Notes under the pieces: model-generated
Database searches by the model: none
What the model saw: only the letters and a program-made list of their open reading frames with translations
What the model was told of the DNA's origin: nothing
Translations under genes and position numbers: made by a program
Source: Acutalibacter sp.
Lineage (GTDB): Bacteria > Bacillota > Clostridia > Oscillospirales > Acutalibacteraceae
Length of the DNA: 64,000 nucleotides
Reading direction: 5' to 3'
Assembly (NCBI GenBank): GCA_020025775.1
Contig: JAHHRN010000002.1
Location: 186,001-250,000, forward strand
Part shown: in pieces, positions 25,659 through 34,092 of the stretch
Layout: the number at the start of each line of letters is the position of its first letter
Numbering within the stretch: position 1 is the first letter of the stretch

Positions 25659-25743
25659 TCCTTTTAAAATAGTGGGGAATATGCTATACTAATTTTATTA
25701 CAATAAAAACAAGATTATTTATATAGATATAGGGAGCATATTC

Positions 25744-26562
25744 ATGCGTAGAAGAAAACCAAAGCTTAATTTCTCAAGCCCTGAAAAGCAAAAGAAAAAA
25801 CGAGCGGCTGCTTTTATTTCTGCATTTGCTGTATTTGTTGTGGTATTAGGCGGAGTATCCGTCTTACTGTTTATGGATTCCATTGACTTTAATCTAAATA
25901 ATCTAATTGGCAAAAAAACGGAAGAAGAAATGGAAGACACAACAGAAGAACCAGTAAAAACTACAGCGGTAGAAGTACGAGACAGCTCTGTTCTTTTAAC
26001 GATTTACAGTTCGCAGTCTAAGCTTACAGGGCTTTATATGATTTCATCGCATGCAGATTCCAAAGAGATTACCGTTCAAATGTTGGATTTGAATACGAAT
26101 GTAGATGGGGAGAGCTTTGCCTCTCATTTCAAAAATAGCGGTATGAGTGGTTTAAAAGCCGCTGTGGAGTCTCACGTCGGTTATAAAACAGACCGCTATA
26201 TTAAGCAGTCCGAAACCTCTCTCAAAAAAATCATCGGTAAAATCGGCAATGTGAATATTCTTATTCCACAGCGTATTCAGGATAAAAGCCAAGGTAACTC
26301 TTTATATCTCGAAGCCGGAGAGCAAAGCTTAACGGGAGATTTATTCTTAAAATATTTATACTATGCCGATGGAAACGAAGAAGAAAAAGCCATTGCTGCT
26401 TTGGTTTCTTCCACCTTACAGTCTCTTTATAAAACACAAAAAAATAACAGTGTACTCAGCTTTATTTTTAACGAATCCGAAACAGACTTTTCCATTGTAG
26501 ACAGCGCAGCAGACGGTATTATTCCGATGTTTGTTTCCTTGCGCGGTTCGGTTAAGGCTTAA
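25744..26562 (+). CDS. Degenerate LCP (LytR-CpsA-Psr)-like membrane protein
   Basis: A 272-residue protein with a basic N-terminus, one transmembrane segment (about residues 23-42), an acidic linker and an extracellular domain. The order GLKAAVESHVGYKTDRYIKQSETSLKKIIGKIG, then NILIPQRIQ, then SLYLEAGEQSLTGDLFLKYL follows the LCP fold (family: ...DYYVRVNFDGF..LVDALGGV...L.PG.Q.LNG..AL.Y.R). However, the arginines that bind the lipid pyrophosphate (SIPRDT and the R-x-R / GR-x-x-RQQ stretch) are missing: the matching places read LDLNTNVDGES and KYLYYADGNEE. It therefore probably lost glycan-transferase activity. It is the first gene of a run leading through a transglutaminase-like protein into the folate genes. 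Confidence 0.6.
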   Translation: MRRRKPKLNFSSPEKQKKKRAAAFISAFAVFVVVLGGVSVLLFMDSIDFNLNNLIGKKTEEEMEDTTEEPVKTTAVEVRDSSVLLTIYSSQSKLTGLYMISSHADSKEITVQMLDLNTNVDGESFASHFKNSGMSGLKAAVESHVGYKTDRYIKQSETSLKKIIGKIGNVNILIPQRIQDKSQGNSLYLEAGEQSLTGDLFLKYLYYADGNEEEKAIAALVSSTLQSLYKTQKNNSVLSFIFNESETDFSIVDSAADGIIPMFVSLRGSVKA

Positions 26563-26579
26563 AACTTTTAGGAGGAGCC

Positions 26580-27737
26580 ATGAAAAAGAAACTTCTTATT
26601 TCTCTTTTATGCTTTTGCATTCTTCTTCAGGTCGGATTTTATTCGGTACGCTATCTCCAAAATAAGCCCACGGACTTTTCTTCGGTAGACATTTCTTTAC
26701 ACGAAACGTCTATGAATTATTATTTCAGAGGACTTTCAGACAACGCAAAGCTTGCCTACACGCTGATTTATGATGCAATCCGAGAGCATCCAGAAGAAAT
26801 TGAAATTCCACCGCTGACCATGGAAGAATATAACGCTATGTTTTTAGCGCTTTCCTATGACCATCCAGATATTTTGTGCCTTTCCAATGAAAGTAAAATG
26901 CGAAAGAAAGGGAATAGAGCCTATTTTCTTCCCCAATATGCACATACAAAGGATGTCTGCGAAACCAGACGTGGTCTGTTGGAAAAAGCCGTAGAGGAGG
27001 CTTGCCAAGGTCTGCAGACGAATATGACAGCCTATGAAATCGAACTGTATTTCCACGATTATATTTGTGATAATACCGTTTATGACAACGTTGAACCTAT
27101 CGGTTATACTGCTTATGACGCACTTGTGGAAGGTGAAGCCGTTTGTGAGGGCTATTCCAGAGCGATGCAGCTTCTCCTAATGCACAAAGGCGTAGAAAGC
27201 TATTTAGTCACGGGTAAATCGGTAGATGCACAAAAAAGTGGAGAAGATTTCAGCGAAGGTCATATGTGGAATGTGGTAAACATAGAGGGAAACAACTACT
27301 ATTTAGATGTAACCTGGGATGACCTTGACGAAAAAGACACCGACGAATTTCAACATAATTATTTCAATTTAACAGAAACCGAGCTTTTAAAGGATCACAA
27401 AGACTTAGAACCAGCACAAAATAACTGTGTTTCCACAGAGTATAACTATTTTGTAAAAGAAAAGTGCGTCTTTGATGCCTATAATCAAGCAACAAAGCAG
27501 CGCCTTACGGAGCTAATGCGGGAGTCTTTGCGAAATAAAAGCTATGGCTTTGAGGTTAAGTTTCAAAATAACAGTGCTTATCAAAAAGCCATGCACGCGC
27601 TTCTGGATAACGGTGAATTCTTTGATTTGTTAAAGAAAGCCGATGCTGCCGCTTATCGAAAATACAAAGATATAACCTATATCAATATTGATGAACTCGG
27701 AACTATACAATTTTTGTTCGAGAAAAAAGGAGAATAA
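26580..27737 (+). CDS. Transglutaminase-like domain protein
   Basis: A 385-residue protein with an N-terminal signal or anchor segment (MKKKLLISLLCFCILLQVGFYS) and an extracellular transglutaminase-like core. The catalytic triad can be read as C189 in GEAVCEGYSRAMQLLL, H228 in EGHMWNVV and D243 in YYLDVTWDD. Such bacterial proteins are thought to act as proteases or crosslinking enzymes at the cell surface, but the substrate is unknown. The N-terminal 150 residues are helical and unassigned. AGGAGG is 3-4 bases before the ATG. It is sandwiched between the LCP-like gene (17 bases) and folE (2 bases), implying cotranscription. Confidence 0.8.
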   Translation: MKKKLLISLLCFCILLQVGFYSVRYLQNKPTDFSSVDISLHETSMNYYFRGLSDNAKLAYTLIYDAIREHPEEIEIPPLTMEEYNAMFLALSYDHPDILCLSNESKMRKKGNRAYFLPQYAHTKDVCETRRGLLEKAVEEACQGLQTNMTAYEIELYFHDYICDNTVYDNVEPIGYTAYDALVEGEAVCEGYSRAMQLLLMHKGVESYLVTGKSVDAQKSGEDFSEGHMWNVVNIEGNNYYLDVTWDDLDEKDTDEFQHNYFNLTETELLKDHKDLEPAQNNCVSTEYNYFVKEKCVFDAYNQATKQRLTELMRESLRNKSYGFEVKFQNNSAYQKAMHALLDNGEFFDLLKKADAAAYRKYKDITYINIDELGTIQFLFEKKGE

Positions 27738-27739
27738 CC

Positions 27740-28300
27740 ATGGATAAGGAAAGAATTGAAAAAGCCGTACGCGAAATTTTAATTGCAATCGGCGAAGATC
27801 CCGATAGAGAGGGTCTTGTGGAAACGCCCAAACGTGTTGCCAATATGTATGAAGAAATTTTTGCAGGTCTCGAAGATGACCCCAAGCAGTATTTAAAGCT
27901 CTTTAATGAGGGCCAAAACGACGAAATGGTTATTGTTCGTGATATTCCGATGTATTCCATGTGCGAACACCATTTGCTTCCGTTTATCGGCAAGGCACAC
28001 ATAGCCTATATTCCGTCGGACGGCAAGGTTATCGGCCTTTCTAAGCTTGCAAGAATTGTAAACAGCTACGCAAAGCGTCCGCAGCTTCAGGAAAGACTTA
28101 CAGCGCAGGTGGCAGATTTCTTAGAAGAGAATCTCCACCCCAAGGGCGTTGCAGTTCTTGTAGAAGCAGAACATCTTTGTATGACGATGCGCGGCGCACG
28201 TGCAGCCGGTGCTAAAACGCAGACCTCTGCACTTCGCGGCATCATGAAGAAAGACGCAAGAACACGCAGTGAAGTTATGACGCTTTTAAGAGGTAATTAA
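27740..28300 (+). CDS. folE: GTP cyclohydrolase I
   Basis: A 186-residue type IA GTP cyclohydrolase. Zinc ligands are in MCEHHLLPFIGKAHIAYIP (C75-x2-H78 area) and in CMTMRGAR (C146 area). The N-terminal EDPDREGLVETPKRVANMYEE and GLSKLARIVNSYAKRPQLQERLTAQVADFL are diagnostic. It opens the imidazole ring of GTP to make 7,8-dihydroneopterin triphosphate, the first step of folate synthesis. AAAGGAG precedes the ATG. It begins a folE-folP-folB-folK run with 2-15-base gaps, so the four enzymes are made together. Confidence 0.96.
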   Translation: MDKERIEKAVREILIAIGEDPDREGLVETPKRVANMYEEIFAGLEDDPKQYLKLFNEGQNDEMVIVRDIPMYSMCEHHLLPFIGKAHIAYIPSDGKVIGLSKLARIVNSYAKRPQLQERLTAQVADFLEENLHPKGVAVLVEAEHLCMTMRGARAAGAKTQTSALRGIMKKDARTRSEVMTLLRGN

Positions 28301-28302
28301 AC

Positions 28303-29136
28303 ATGCAGTATTTTAAAGGACAAAAATTCTCCTATGCTTTAGGGGAAAAAACCTATGTTATGGGTATTTTAAACATTACACCGGATTCCTTCTTTGATGG
28401 TGGTAAGTGGAATGATCCGCAAATCGCTGTGGCTCACGCTTTAGAAATGGAAAAAGACGGTGCAGATTTAATTGACATCGGTGCACAATCTACAAGACCG
28501 GGTCATATCGAGCTTTCACCGGAAGAAGAATTAAATGTTTTAAAGCAGTTTTTACCGGCGGTTTTAGAAACGGTTTCTGTTCCTGTTTCGGTAGATACCT
28601 TTTATCCTGAGGTAGCAAAATATGCCTTAGAGCAGGGTGCCGCCATTGTAAATGATGTCAGCGGTATTTTTAATGAAGATATGGCAAAACTCGTCAAAGA
28701 GTACCATGCCGGTTGGATTGTAATGCATAGCGGTAAGAGTGATTCCGATACGGTTGTTGCTTATCCCGAAGGCGTTGTACAAGATGTTTTGGATTTCTTT
28801 GACACTATGCAGAAAAAATGTGAAGCTTTCGGCATTCAAAATGAACAGCTTTGTTATGATATGGGTATCGGTTTCGGCAAAAGTCATGAAGATAATCTCG
28901 CTTTGATTCGAGATATTCAAAAGCTTAAATCCGAAAACAGAGCTCTTTTAACCGCGCTTTCCTGCAAACGCATGGTTACTTTTGAAACCAATGCAGAAGG
29001 TGATGATAAAAAATACGGTACAATCGCCGCTGACACCTTAGCCATTGCAGGCGGAACAGACTTTATTCGTGTGCATCATGTAAAAGAAGCGGTTCTTGCT
29101 GCTAAGATGACAGATGCTTTAGTTAGGAGAGCATAA
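28303..29136 (+). CDS. folP: Dihydropteroate synthase
   Basis: A 277-residue TIM-barrel enzyme. Motifs are MGILNITPDSFFDGG, LIDIGAQSTRPGHIELSPEEEL and IVNDVSGI for the pterin site. It joins p-aminobenzoate to the pterin pyrophosphate to give dihydropteroate and is the sulfonamide target. The usual SRKSFIG box is altered to SCKRMVT (about residue 222): the lysine is kept but the preceding arginine is a cysteine. The C-terminal GGTDFIRVHHVKEAV is normal. It follows folE by 2 bases. Confidence 0.94.
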   Translation: MQYFKGQKFSYALGEKTYVMGILNITPDSFFDGGKWNDPQIAVAHALEMEKDGADLIDIGAQSTRPGHIELSPEEELNVLKQFLPAVLETVSVPVSVDTFYPEVAKYALEQGAAIVNDVSGIFNEDMAKLVKEYHAGWIVMHSGKSDSDTVVAYPEGVVQDVLDFFDTMQKKCEAFGIQNEQLCYDMGIGFGKSHEDNLALIRDIQKLKSENRALLTALSCKRMVTFETNAEGDDKKYGTIAADTLAIAGGTDFIRVHHVKEAVLAAKMTDALVRRA

Positions 29137-29139
29137 ACA

Positions 29140-29502
29140 GTGGATAAAATTATTATAAACGGCTTAAAGCTCTATGCTTATCACGGCGTAAATCCCGAAG
29201 AAAAAGAGGATGGCCAATTTTTCGTTTTGGATATTACTTGTTTTTTGGATTTGCAAAAGCCCTGCCATTCCGATAATGTAGAAGATACCGTCAGCTATGC
29301 GCAGGTCATAAAAAAAGTTCGCGCGGCATTTTTACAGGAAAAATATGATTTATTGGAAAAAGCGGCGCAAGTAGTTGCCGACACTGTTTTAGAAAATTTT
29401 CCCGCCGTGGAGTCAGTGAATGTGCTTCTTAAAAAGCCGCAGGCACCGGTGAAAGCGGATATTGCTTATACCGCCGTAGAAATTACAAGAAACAGAGTGT
29501 AA
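29140..29502 (+). CDS. folB: Dihydroneopterin aldolase
   Basis: A 120-residue FolB. KIIINGLKLYAYHGVNPEEKEDGQFFVLDI at the start provides the substrate-binding tyrosine/histidine region and glutamate, and VLLKKPQAPV carries the catalytic lysine near the end. It cleaves dihydroneopterin to 6-hydroxymethyl-dihydropterin. The start is GTG 29140, 3 bases after folP, with GGAG in the folP 3' end acting as ribosome binding site. Length and motifs are standard. Confidence 0.94.
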   Translation: MDKIIINGLKLYAYHGVNPEEKEDGQFFVLDITCFLDLQKPCHSDNVEDTVSYAQVIKKVRAAFLQEKYDLLEKAAQVVADTVLENFPAVESVNVLLKKPQAPVKADIAYTAVEITRNRV

Positions 29503-29517
29503 GAGGGGAGAAGTTAC

Positions 29518-30015
29518 ATGCTTGCAGTTATCGGACTCGGTACGAATCAAGGCAATCGAGAAGAAAATTTAAAACAAGCCCTTGTCGCTCTGGGGCTTGT
29601 GCCTAAAACAGAAGTGTTGCGCATTTCATCCGTTTATCAAACCAAGCCCTACGGATTTTTGGATCAGCCGGACTTTCTCAACATGGTTGCGGAAATTCAA
29701 ACCGAGCTTTCTCCCTCTGCCTTACTCGGCGCCTGTTTGGGGATTGAAGCCGGTCTTGGCAGAATACGTCTTTTCAAAAACGGTCCCCGCATTATGGATT
29801 TAGATTTTTTAATTGGGGAAAATGTCAATTCGGACACAGAGGAGCTTCGCTTACCGCATCCGGAAATTTTGAATCGCTCCTTTGTTTTAGTTCCTTTAAA
29901 AGAACTGTATGAAAGCGGTAATGCTTTTGGTTTTTCTTTTGAAAAGGCCTACGAAATGCATCCGAAAGATGATATTGAACTTTTCCTCAGCGCAGATGCA
30001 TTTCAAAAATTATAA
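29518..30015 (+). CDS. folK: 6-hydroxymethyl-dihydropterin pyrophosphokinase
   Basis: A 165-residue HPPK. The opening AVIGLGTNQGNREENL, the pterin-binding SSVYQTKPYGFLDQPDFLNMV and the catalytic signature NGPRIMDLDFLIGE (two aspartates for the Mg/ATP site) are all present. It transfers pyrophosphate from ATP to the hydroxymethyl group. Last gene of the folate run. No terminator lies between its stop codon and the tRNA-Gly promoter 9 bases on, so read-through would end at the tRNA terminator. Confidence 0.95.
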   Translation: MLAVIGLGTNQGNREENLKQALVALGLVPKTEVLRISSVYQTKPYGFLDQPDFLNMVAEIQTELSPSALLGACLGIEAGLGRIRLFKNGPRIMDLDFLIGENVNSDTEELRLPHPEILNRSFVLVPLKELYESGNAFGFSFEKAYEMHPKDDIELFLSADAFQKL

Positions 30016-30024
30016 GCGGTACTA

Positions 30025-30053
30025 TTGACAAAGCGAGCTTTTTTTGCTAAAAT
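30025..30053 (+). promoter_or_regulatory. Promoter of tRNA-Gly
   Basis: TTGACA at 30025-30030, 17-base spacer, TAAAAT at 30048-30053. Confidence 0.85.
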
Positions 30054-30069
30054 TTAATGCGTTGACTAT

Positions 30070-30144
30070 GCGGGTGTAGTTCAATGGTTAGAATTCCAGC
30101 CTTCCAAGCTGGCTGTGTGGGTTCGATTCCCATCACCCGCTCCA
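30070..30144 (+). tRNA. tRNA-Gly (anticodon TCC)
   Basis: Acceptor GCGGGTG/CACCCGC, anticodon stem CCAGC/GCTGG around CTTCCAA (anticodon TCC), T arm with TTCGATT, discriminator T and encoded CCA. 75 bases, reads GGA and GGG. Confidence 0.96.
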
Positions 30145-30149
30145 AACAA

Positions 30150-30184
30150 AACGTCGGGCTTTGCAGTCCGACGTTATTTTTTTG
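30150..30184 (+). terminator. Intrinsic terminator of tRNA-Gly
   Basis: AACGTCGG / CCGACGTT stem followed by a T-run. Confidence 0.85.
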
Positions 30185-30195
30185 CAAAATATAAA

Positions 30196-30294
30196 TTATA
30201 TACGCTCTTTTTGAATAGCAAACATGCACCAAAGTGGAAAAACAAAGAGGCTATAAAGAAAGATTGCAAGTAAAAACCAAAGAAATTTTCTCAT
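30196..30294 (-). CDS. Putative 32-residue membrane miniprotein
   Basis: A short minus-strand frame starting MRKFLWFLLAIFLYSLFVF and ending IQKERI. It has a positively charged start, one long hydrophobic segment (about residues 4-26) and a charged end, the layout of a single-pass small membrane protein. The ribosome binding site is excellent: AAAGGAGGAGC ends 4-7 bases before the ATG. A TTGACC (30379-30384) and TAAAAT pair with a 19-base gap lies upstream on the same strand. It is divergent from the class A PBP gene. No family is recognised, and translation is inferred only from these signals. Confidence 0.5.
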   Translation of the reverse strand: MRKFLWFLLAIFLYSLFVFPLWCMFAIQKERI

Positions 30295-30392
30295 AAATGC
30301 TCCTCCTTTGGGCTTATTTTCCCCAAAACACAGAAAAAATATAAAAATATATTTAAATTTTAGAAAAATTAGGTGAAAAGCGGTCAATTATA

Positions 30393-30401
30393 TGTTATAA
30401 T
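30393..30401 (+). promoter_or_regulatory. Extended -10 promoter for the PBP-pyr operon
   Basis: TGTTATAAT: TG extension plus TATAAT (30396-30401), 61 bases before the start codon. The -35 (GTGAAA, 30373-30378) is weak. Confidence 0.5.
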
Positions 30402-30461
30402 AATTTTTCGATAATAGGTGTCAAAATAGGCACTTGAAAATGGAAATAACGGAGGCACTTT

Positions 30462-32783
30462 ATGGCATCCAAACAAAAACAAACTCAAAAGGTAAAAAAA
30501 CATACAGGCTCTAAGAAAAAAATCAGAGGTCCGTTAGCCGCTCTCTTGGCAATTTTAATTACCGGACTTGTAACGGTCACGATTATCGGTCTGTACTTTT
30601 TGATTTTTGCTATTTCTTTTGTCAACGGTGAACCCAAAATTAATTTAGAAGAATATAAGCAAAATCAAGACCAAACTACCTTTATTTACGCTAAAAATGC
30701 CGATGGTGAGGATATTGAAATCAACCGTTTACACGGCGAGCAAAACCGTATTTGGGTAGATTATAACGAAGCAAATCCCGAAGAAAGCGTTATTCCGCAA
30801 AACCTTGCCAATGCTTATATTGCGCTGGAGGACAAGCGCTTCAGAAAACACAACGGCGTAGACTGGTCTCGTATTGCTACTGCTTCTATTAAGAATATCG
30901 TTGCCAAAGATAAAGCCGGTGGTTCTACGCTCACCCAGCAGCTTATTAAAAACTTGACCGGTGAAAATAAGCGTATTTTAAATCGTAAATTCTACGAAAT
31001 TCTGACAGCGCTTAACTTAGAGAAAAACGTTTCTAAAGAAAGCATCTTAGAAGCTTATATGAACACTATTTATATGAGCCACGGCTGCTACGGCGTGCAG
31101 ACGGCTTCCGAAAAGTATTTCGGTAAAAACGTGCAGGATTTGAATTTAGCAGAATGTGCCTCTCTTGCAGCCATTACAAAAGCACCCTCTGCAAATGATC
31201 CGTTAAAGAATCCGGAAAAGAATAGAAGCAGACAGCTTTACTGCCTGGAAATGATGCTGAATGAAAAGATGATTACCAAGGAAGAATATGATGAAGCTGT
31301 CGCTTACGAAATGGTATTCACCAACAGCGAAAACTTCGTTGCTTCTGAGGAGTTGGAATCTTCTAAAAATCAGTCTCAAAATAAAATTCAAAGCTATTAT
31401 GTAGACTATGTTATTCAATCTGTTATTAAGGATTTGATGAACCAGTACGGCATGACCAAATCTCAGGCTTCTTCCATGATTTATTCCGGCGGTCTTCGTA
31501 TCTACGCTGCAGTAGATTTAGACGTTCAAGCAGCAATGGAAGATGTTTATGTCCATGAAAAAGATTTCCCGAAGCCCAAAGAAGGCTTTGAAGACAGACA
31601 GTCTGCTATGACCATTATGGATTATAAAGGCAGAATTGTCGGCATGGTCGGCGGTGCCGGCGAGAAAACACAAAATAGAGGTCTTAACCGTGCGGCAAAC
31701 TCGGTAAGACAGCCCGGTTCTTCCATTAAGCCTTTAACCATTTATGCTCCGGCTATTGAAAATAAATATGTAACTTGGAGTACTTTGGTTAAGAACTACG
31801 GTATTGATAATTACTACAAAGACGGTAAACCCGGTCCGCACAACTACGGCGGCGATCCCGGTTCTCCGGATTCTTATGTAAATGTGCAGAAGGCGATTTG
31901 TAAATCTTACAACACAGTTCCTGCACAGCTTGCAAAGCAGATGGGCTTCAGAAAGTGCTTCGATTTTGCAACACAGAAATTTCATCTTGCGAATCTTGTA
32001 GATCCTACCGATATCAATGCATCCTCCATGGCTGTCGGCGGTACACACAAAGGTGTAACTACCTTGGAAATGGCAGCAGCTTATGCAACATTCGGTAACG
32101 GTGGTATGTACTACGAGCCTTACGCTTATTATAAGGTTACCAACAGCAATGGTGATGTCTTATTGCAAAAGGCAACCGAACCCGAAGGTGAACGCGCAAT
32201 CACACCCGAAACTGCAGATATTATGAATGAATTACTGCAAACCGTTGTAACCGATGCTGCAGGCCAGGCAACAGCTAGAAATTACGGCCTTAAAAATTCT
32301 CTTCTCTTTGCAAAAACCGGTACAACCAGTGAAGACAAAGACCGTTGGTTTGTCGGCGGCACACCATATTATGTCGGTGCAGTTTGGTTCGGTTGTGACC
32401 AGCAGAAATCCATTTCGGATTACGTAAGCGGCAACCCTGCCGGTAAGATTTTTGATAACGTTATGAATAAAGTTCACAAAAATCTTAAGAAAGTTGAGTT
32501 TACCAAAACTTCTCCGATTGTAGAACAGCATTACTATTGCACACAAACCGGTCTTTTAGCAGGCGACAACTGCCAAAGTAAAGCAATGGGCTGGTATAGC
32601 AAAAAGAATTTACCGGGCACTTGTGTAAGCTGTACAGCAGCTCCTGCGCCGCAACCGACGCCGGAAGGTGAAAACAGCACACAGGCACCGAATGCAGAAA
32701 CTGAAACAGAGGCACAAAAGCCTAATCCCGAGCCGGGTACAGATGCAGGGGAGCCTAAGCCCGAACAAAAACCATCACACTAA
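30462..32783 (+). CDS. Class A penicillin-binding protein (PBP1A-type)
   Basis: A 773-residue bifunctional PBP. A basic cytoplasmic tail and transmembrane segment (about residues 26-53) come first. The glycosyltransferase domain follows, with ALEDKRFRKHNGVDW (catalytic Glu), GGSTLTQQLIKNLTG and KSESILEAYMN-like helix motifs. The transpeptidase domain has SxxK in RQPGSSIKPLT, SxN in KSYNT and KTG in FAKTGTTSEDKDRWFVGGTP. A Pro/Glu/Thr-rich disordered tail ends the protein (from about residue 725) after a pair of cysteine motifs. It polymerises and crosslinks peptidoglycan. pyrC begins 13 bases later with no terminator between, so cell-wall and pyrimidine genes seem cotranscribed. Confidence 0.93.
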   Translation: MASKQKQTQKVKKHTGSKKKIRGPLAALLAILITGLVTVTIIGLYFLIFAISFVNGEPKINLEEYKQNQDQTTFIYAKNADGEDIEINRLHGEQNRIWVDYNEANPEESVIPQNLANAYIALEDKRFRKHNGVDWSRIATASIKNIVAKDKAGGSTLTQQLIKNLTGENKRILNRKFYEILTALNLEKNVSKESILEAYMNTIYMSHGCYGVQTASEKYFGKNVQDLNLAECASLAAITKAPSANDPLKNPEKNRSRQLYCLEMMLNEKMITKEEYDEAVAYEMVFTNSENFVASEELESSKNQSQNKIQSYYVDYVIQSVIKDLMNQYGMTKSQASSMIYSGGLRIYAAVDLDVQAAMEDVYVHEKDFPKPKEGFEDRQSAMTIMDYKGRIVGMVGGAGEKTQNRGLNRAANSVRQPGSSIKPLTIYAPAIENKYVTWSTLVKNYGIDNYYKDGKPGPHNYGGDPGSPDSYVNVQKAICKSYNTVPAQLAKQMGFRKCFDFATQKFHLANLVDPTDINASSMAVGGTHKGVTTLEMAAAYATFGNGGMYYEPYAYYKVTNSNGDVLLQKATEPEGERAITPETADIMNELLQTVVTDAAGQATARNYGLKNSLLFAKTGTTSEDKDRWFVGGTPYYVGAVWFGCDQQKSISDYVSGNPAGKIFDNVMNKVHKNLKKVEFTKTSPIVEQHYYCTQTGLLAGDNCQSKAMGWYSKKNLPGTCVSCTAAPAPQPTPEGENSTQAPNAETETEAQKPNPEPGTDAGEPKPEQKPSH

Positions 32784-32796
32784 GAAGGAGTAAATC

Positions 32797-34092
32797 ATGA
32801 GCGTGATTTTATTTAAAAATGCCCGTCTTGTGGATCCGACACAAAATTTAGATTCCGTCGGCGATTTGCTTTGCGAAGATGGTAAAATTACAAAACTCGG
32901 TCAAAATATTGAAGCACCCAACGAGGCTAAAGTGGTAGATGCAACGCATCTTGTTCTAGCACCAGGTTTCATTGACTTGCATGTCCATTTGCGTGATCCT
33001 GGTTTTACACAGAAAGAAGACGTGGAAAGCGGTTGTAATGCGGCGGCGGCAGGCGGTGTAACCACACTGTGTGCCATGCCCAACACCGCGCCCACCTGTG
33101 ATTCTCCGGAAGCTGTACAAGAATTGTTAGAAAAAGCCAAATCTGCCAAAGCTCACGTAATTCCCGTTGCGGCGATTACCAAAGGTTTGCGCGGTGAAGA
33201 ACTTACGGATATGAAAGCTTTAGTGGAAGCCGGCGCAGGTGCTTTTTCAGATGACGGCGTTCCGGTTGCAACAGCCCGCCTTATGGCAGATGCTATGGAA
33301 CAGGCTGCGGCTTTAAATACACCCATTTTTGCACACACAGAGGACAGAACCCTTTCCAAAGGCGGCATCATTCATGACGGTATCTCAGCCAAAGAGCTTG
33401 GTGTTATCGGTATTCCAAGCAGTGCCGAAGATGTGGGAACAGCAAGAGAAATTGCACTTTTAATGTCTGCGCCGAAAGGCTGTCATTTACATATTTGCCA
33501 CACCAGCACAAAGATTTCCGCATCGCTGATTCGGGATGCCAAAGCGAAGGGCTATGCTGTAACGGCAGAAACCTGTCCGCATTATTTTATCTTCGATGAA
33601 ACCAAGGTGCTCACGGAAGATGCAGATTACAGAATGAATCCGCCTCTTCGCACCAAGGAAGACAAAGAAGCGATTTTTAACGCGATTGTAAGCGGTGATT
33701 TGGATGTTATTGCAACGGATCATGCACCACATACAGTCGAAGAAAAAAGCGATTTTTACCATGCACCGAACGGTGTTATCGGTATGGAAACTTCCTTTTC
33801 CGCTTCTTATACAGCTCTCGTTGCAAGCGGTAAATTAACGCTTTCCGAACTCATTTATCGCATGTCCGCAAAACCAGCGGAGATTTTAGGCATTGATGCT
33901 GGTACTCTGAAAGTCGGCAGCCCTGCAGATCTCGTTTTGCTGGATGAAAACGAAACATGGGTTGTAGATCCCGAAAAATTACACGGTAAATCTAAAAATG
34001 CTGTGTTTAAGAATTGCACCTTACAAAGTAAAGTAAAAATGACCGTCTTAGACGGAAAAATAGTTTTTGAAGATGAAAGGAAGGATTTCTAA
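32797..34092 (+). CDS. pyrC: Dihydroorotase (class I)
   Basis: A 431-residue class I dihydroorotase. Zinc ligands in FIDLHVHLRDPGFTQKED, histidines in ICHTST and AETCPHYF, and the catalytic Asp in VIATDHAPHT are all found, with NGVIGMET typical of the family. It closes carbamoyl-aspartate to dihydroorotate. AGAAGGAG precedes the ATG. The stop codon of pyrC shares a base with the start of pyrF. It opens the pyrimidine part of the operon, which has pyrC, pyrF, a carB-like gene, pyrK and pyrD, but no pyrB, pyrE, carA or pyrR here and no visible PyrR attenuator. Confidence 0.95.
   Translation: MSVILFKNARLVDPTQNLDSVGDLLCEDGKITKLGQNIEAPNEAKVVDATHLVLAPGFIDLHVHLRDPGFTQKEDVESGCNAAAAGGVTTLCAMPNTAPTCDSPEAVQELLEKAKSAKAHVIPVAAITKGLRGEELTDMKALVEAGAGAFSDDGVPVATARLMADAMEQAAALNTPIFAHTEDRTLSKGGIIHDGISAKELGVIGIPSSAEDVGTAREIALLMSAPKGCHLHICHTSTKISASLIRDAKAKGYAVTAETCPHYFIFDETKVLTEDADYRMNPPLRTKEDKEAIFNAIVSGDLDVIATDHAPHTVEEKSDFYHAPNGVIGMETSFSASYTALVASGKLTLSELIYRMSAKPAEILGIDAGTLKVGSPADLVLLDENETWVVDPEKLHGKSKNAVFKNCTLQSKVKMTVLDGKIVFEDERKDF

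Noticed and set aside
32640..32796. PyrR-type attenuator before pyrC
   Set aside because: No anti-terminator/terminator pair or PyrR-binding loop lies here; the region is PBP coding sequence.
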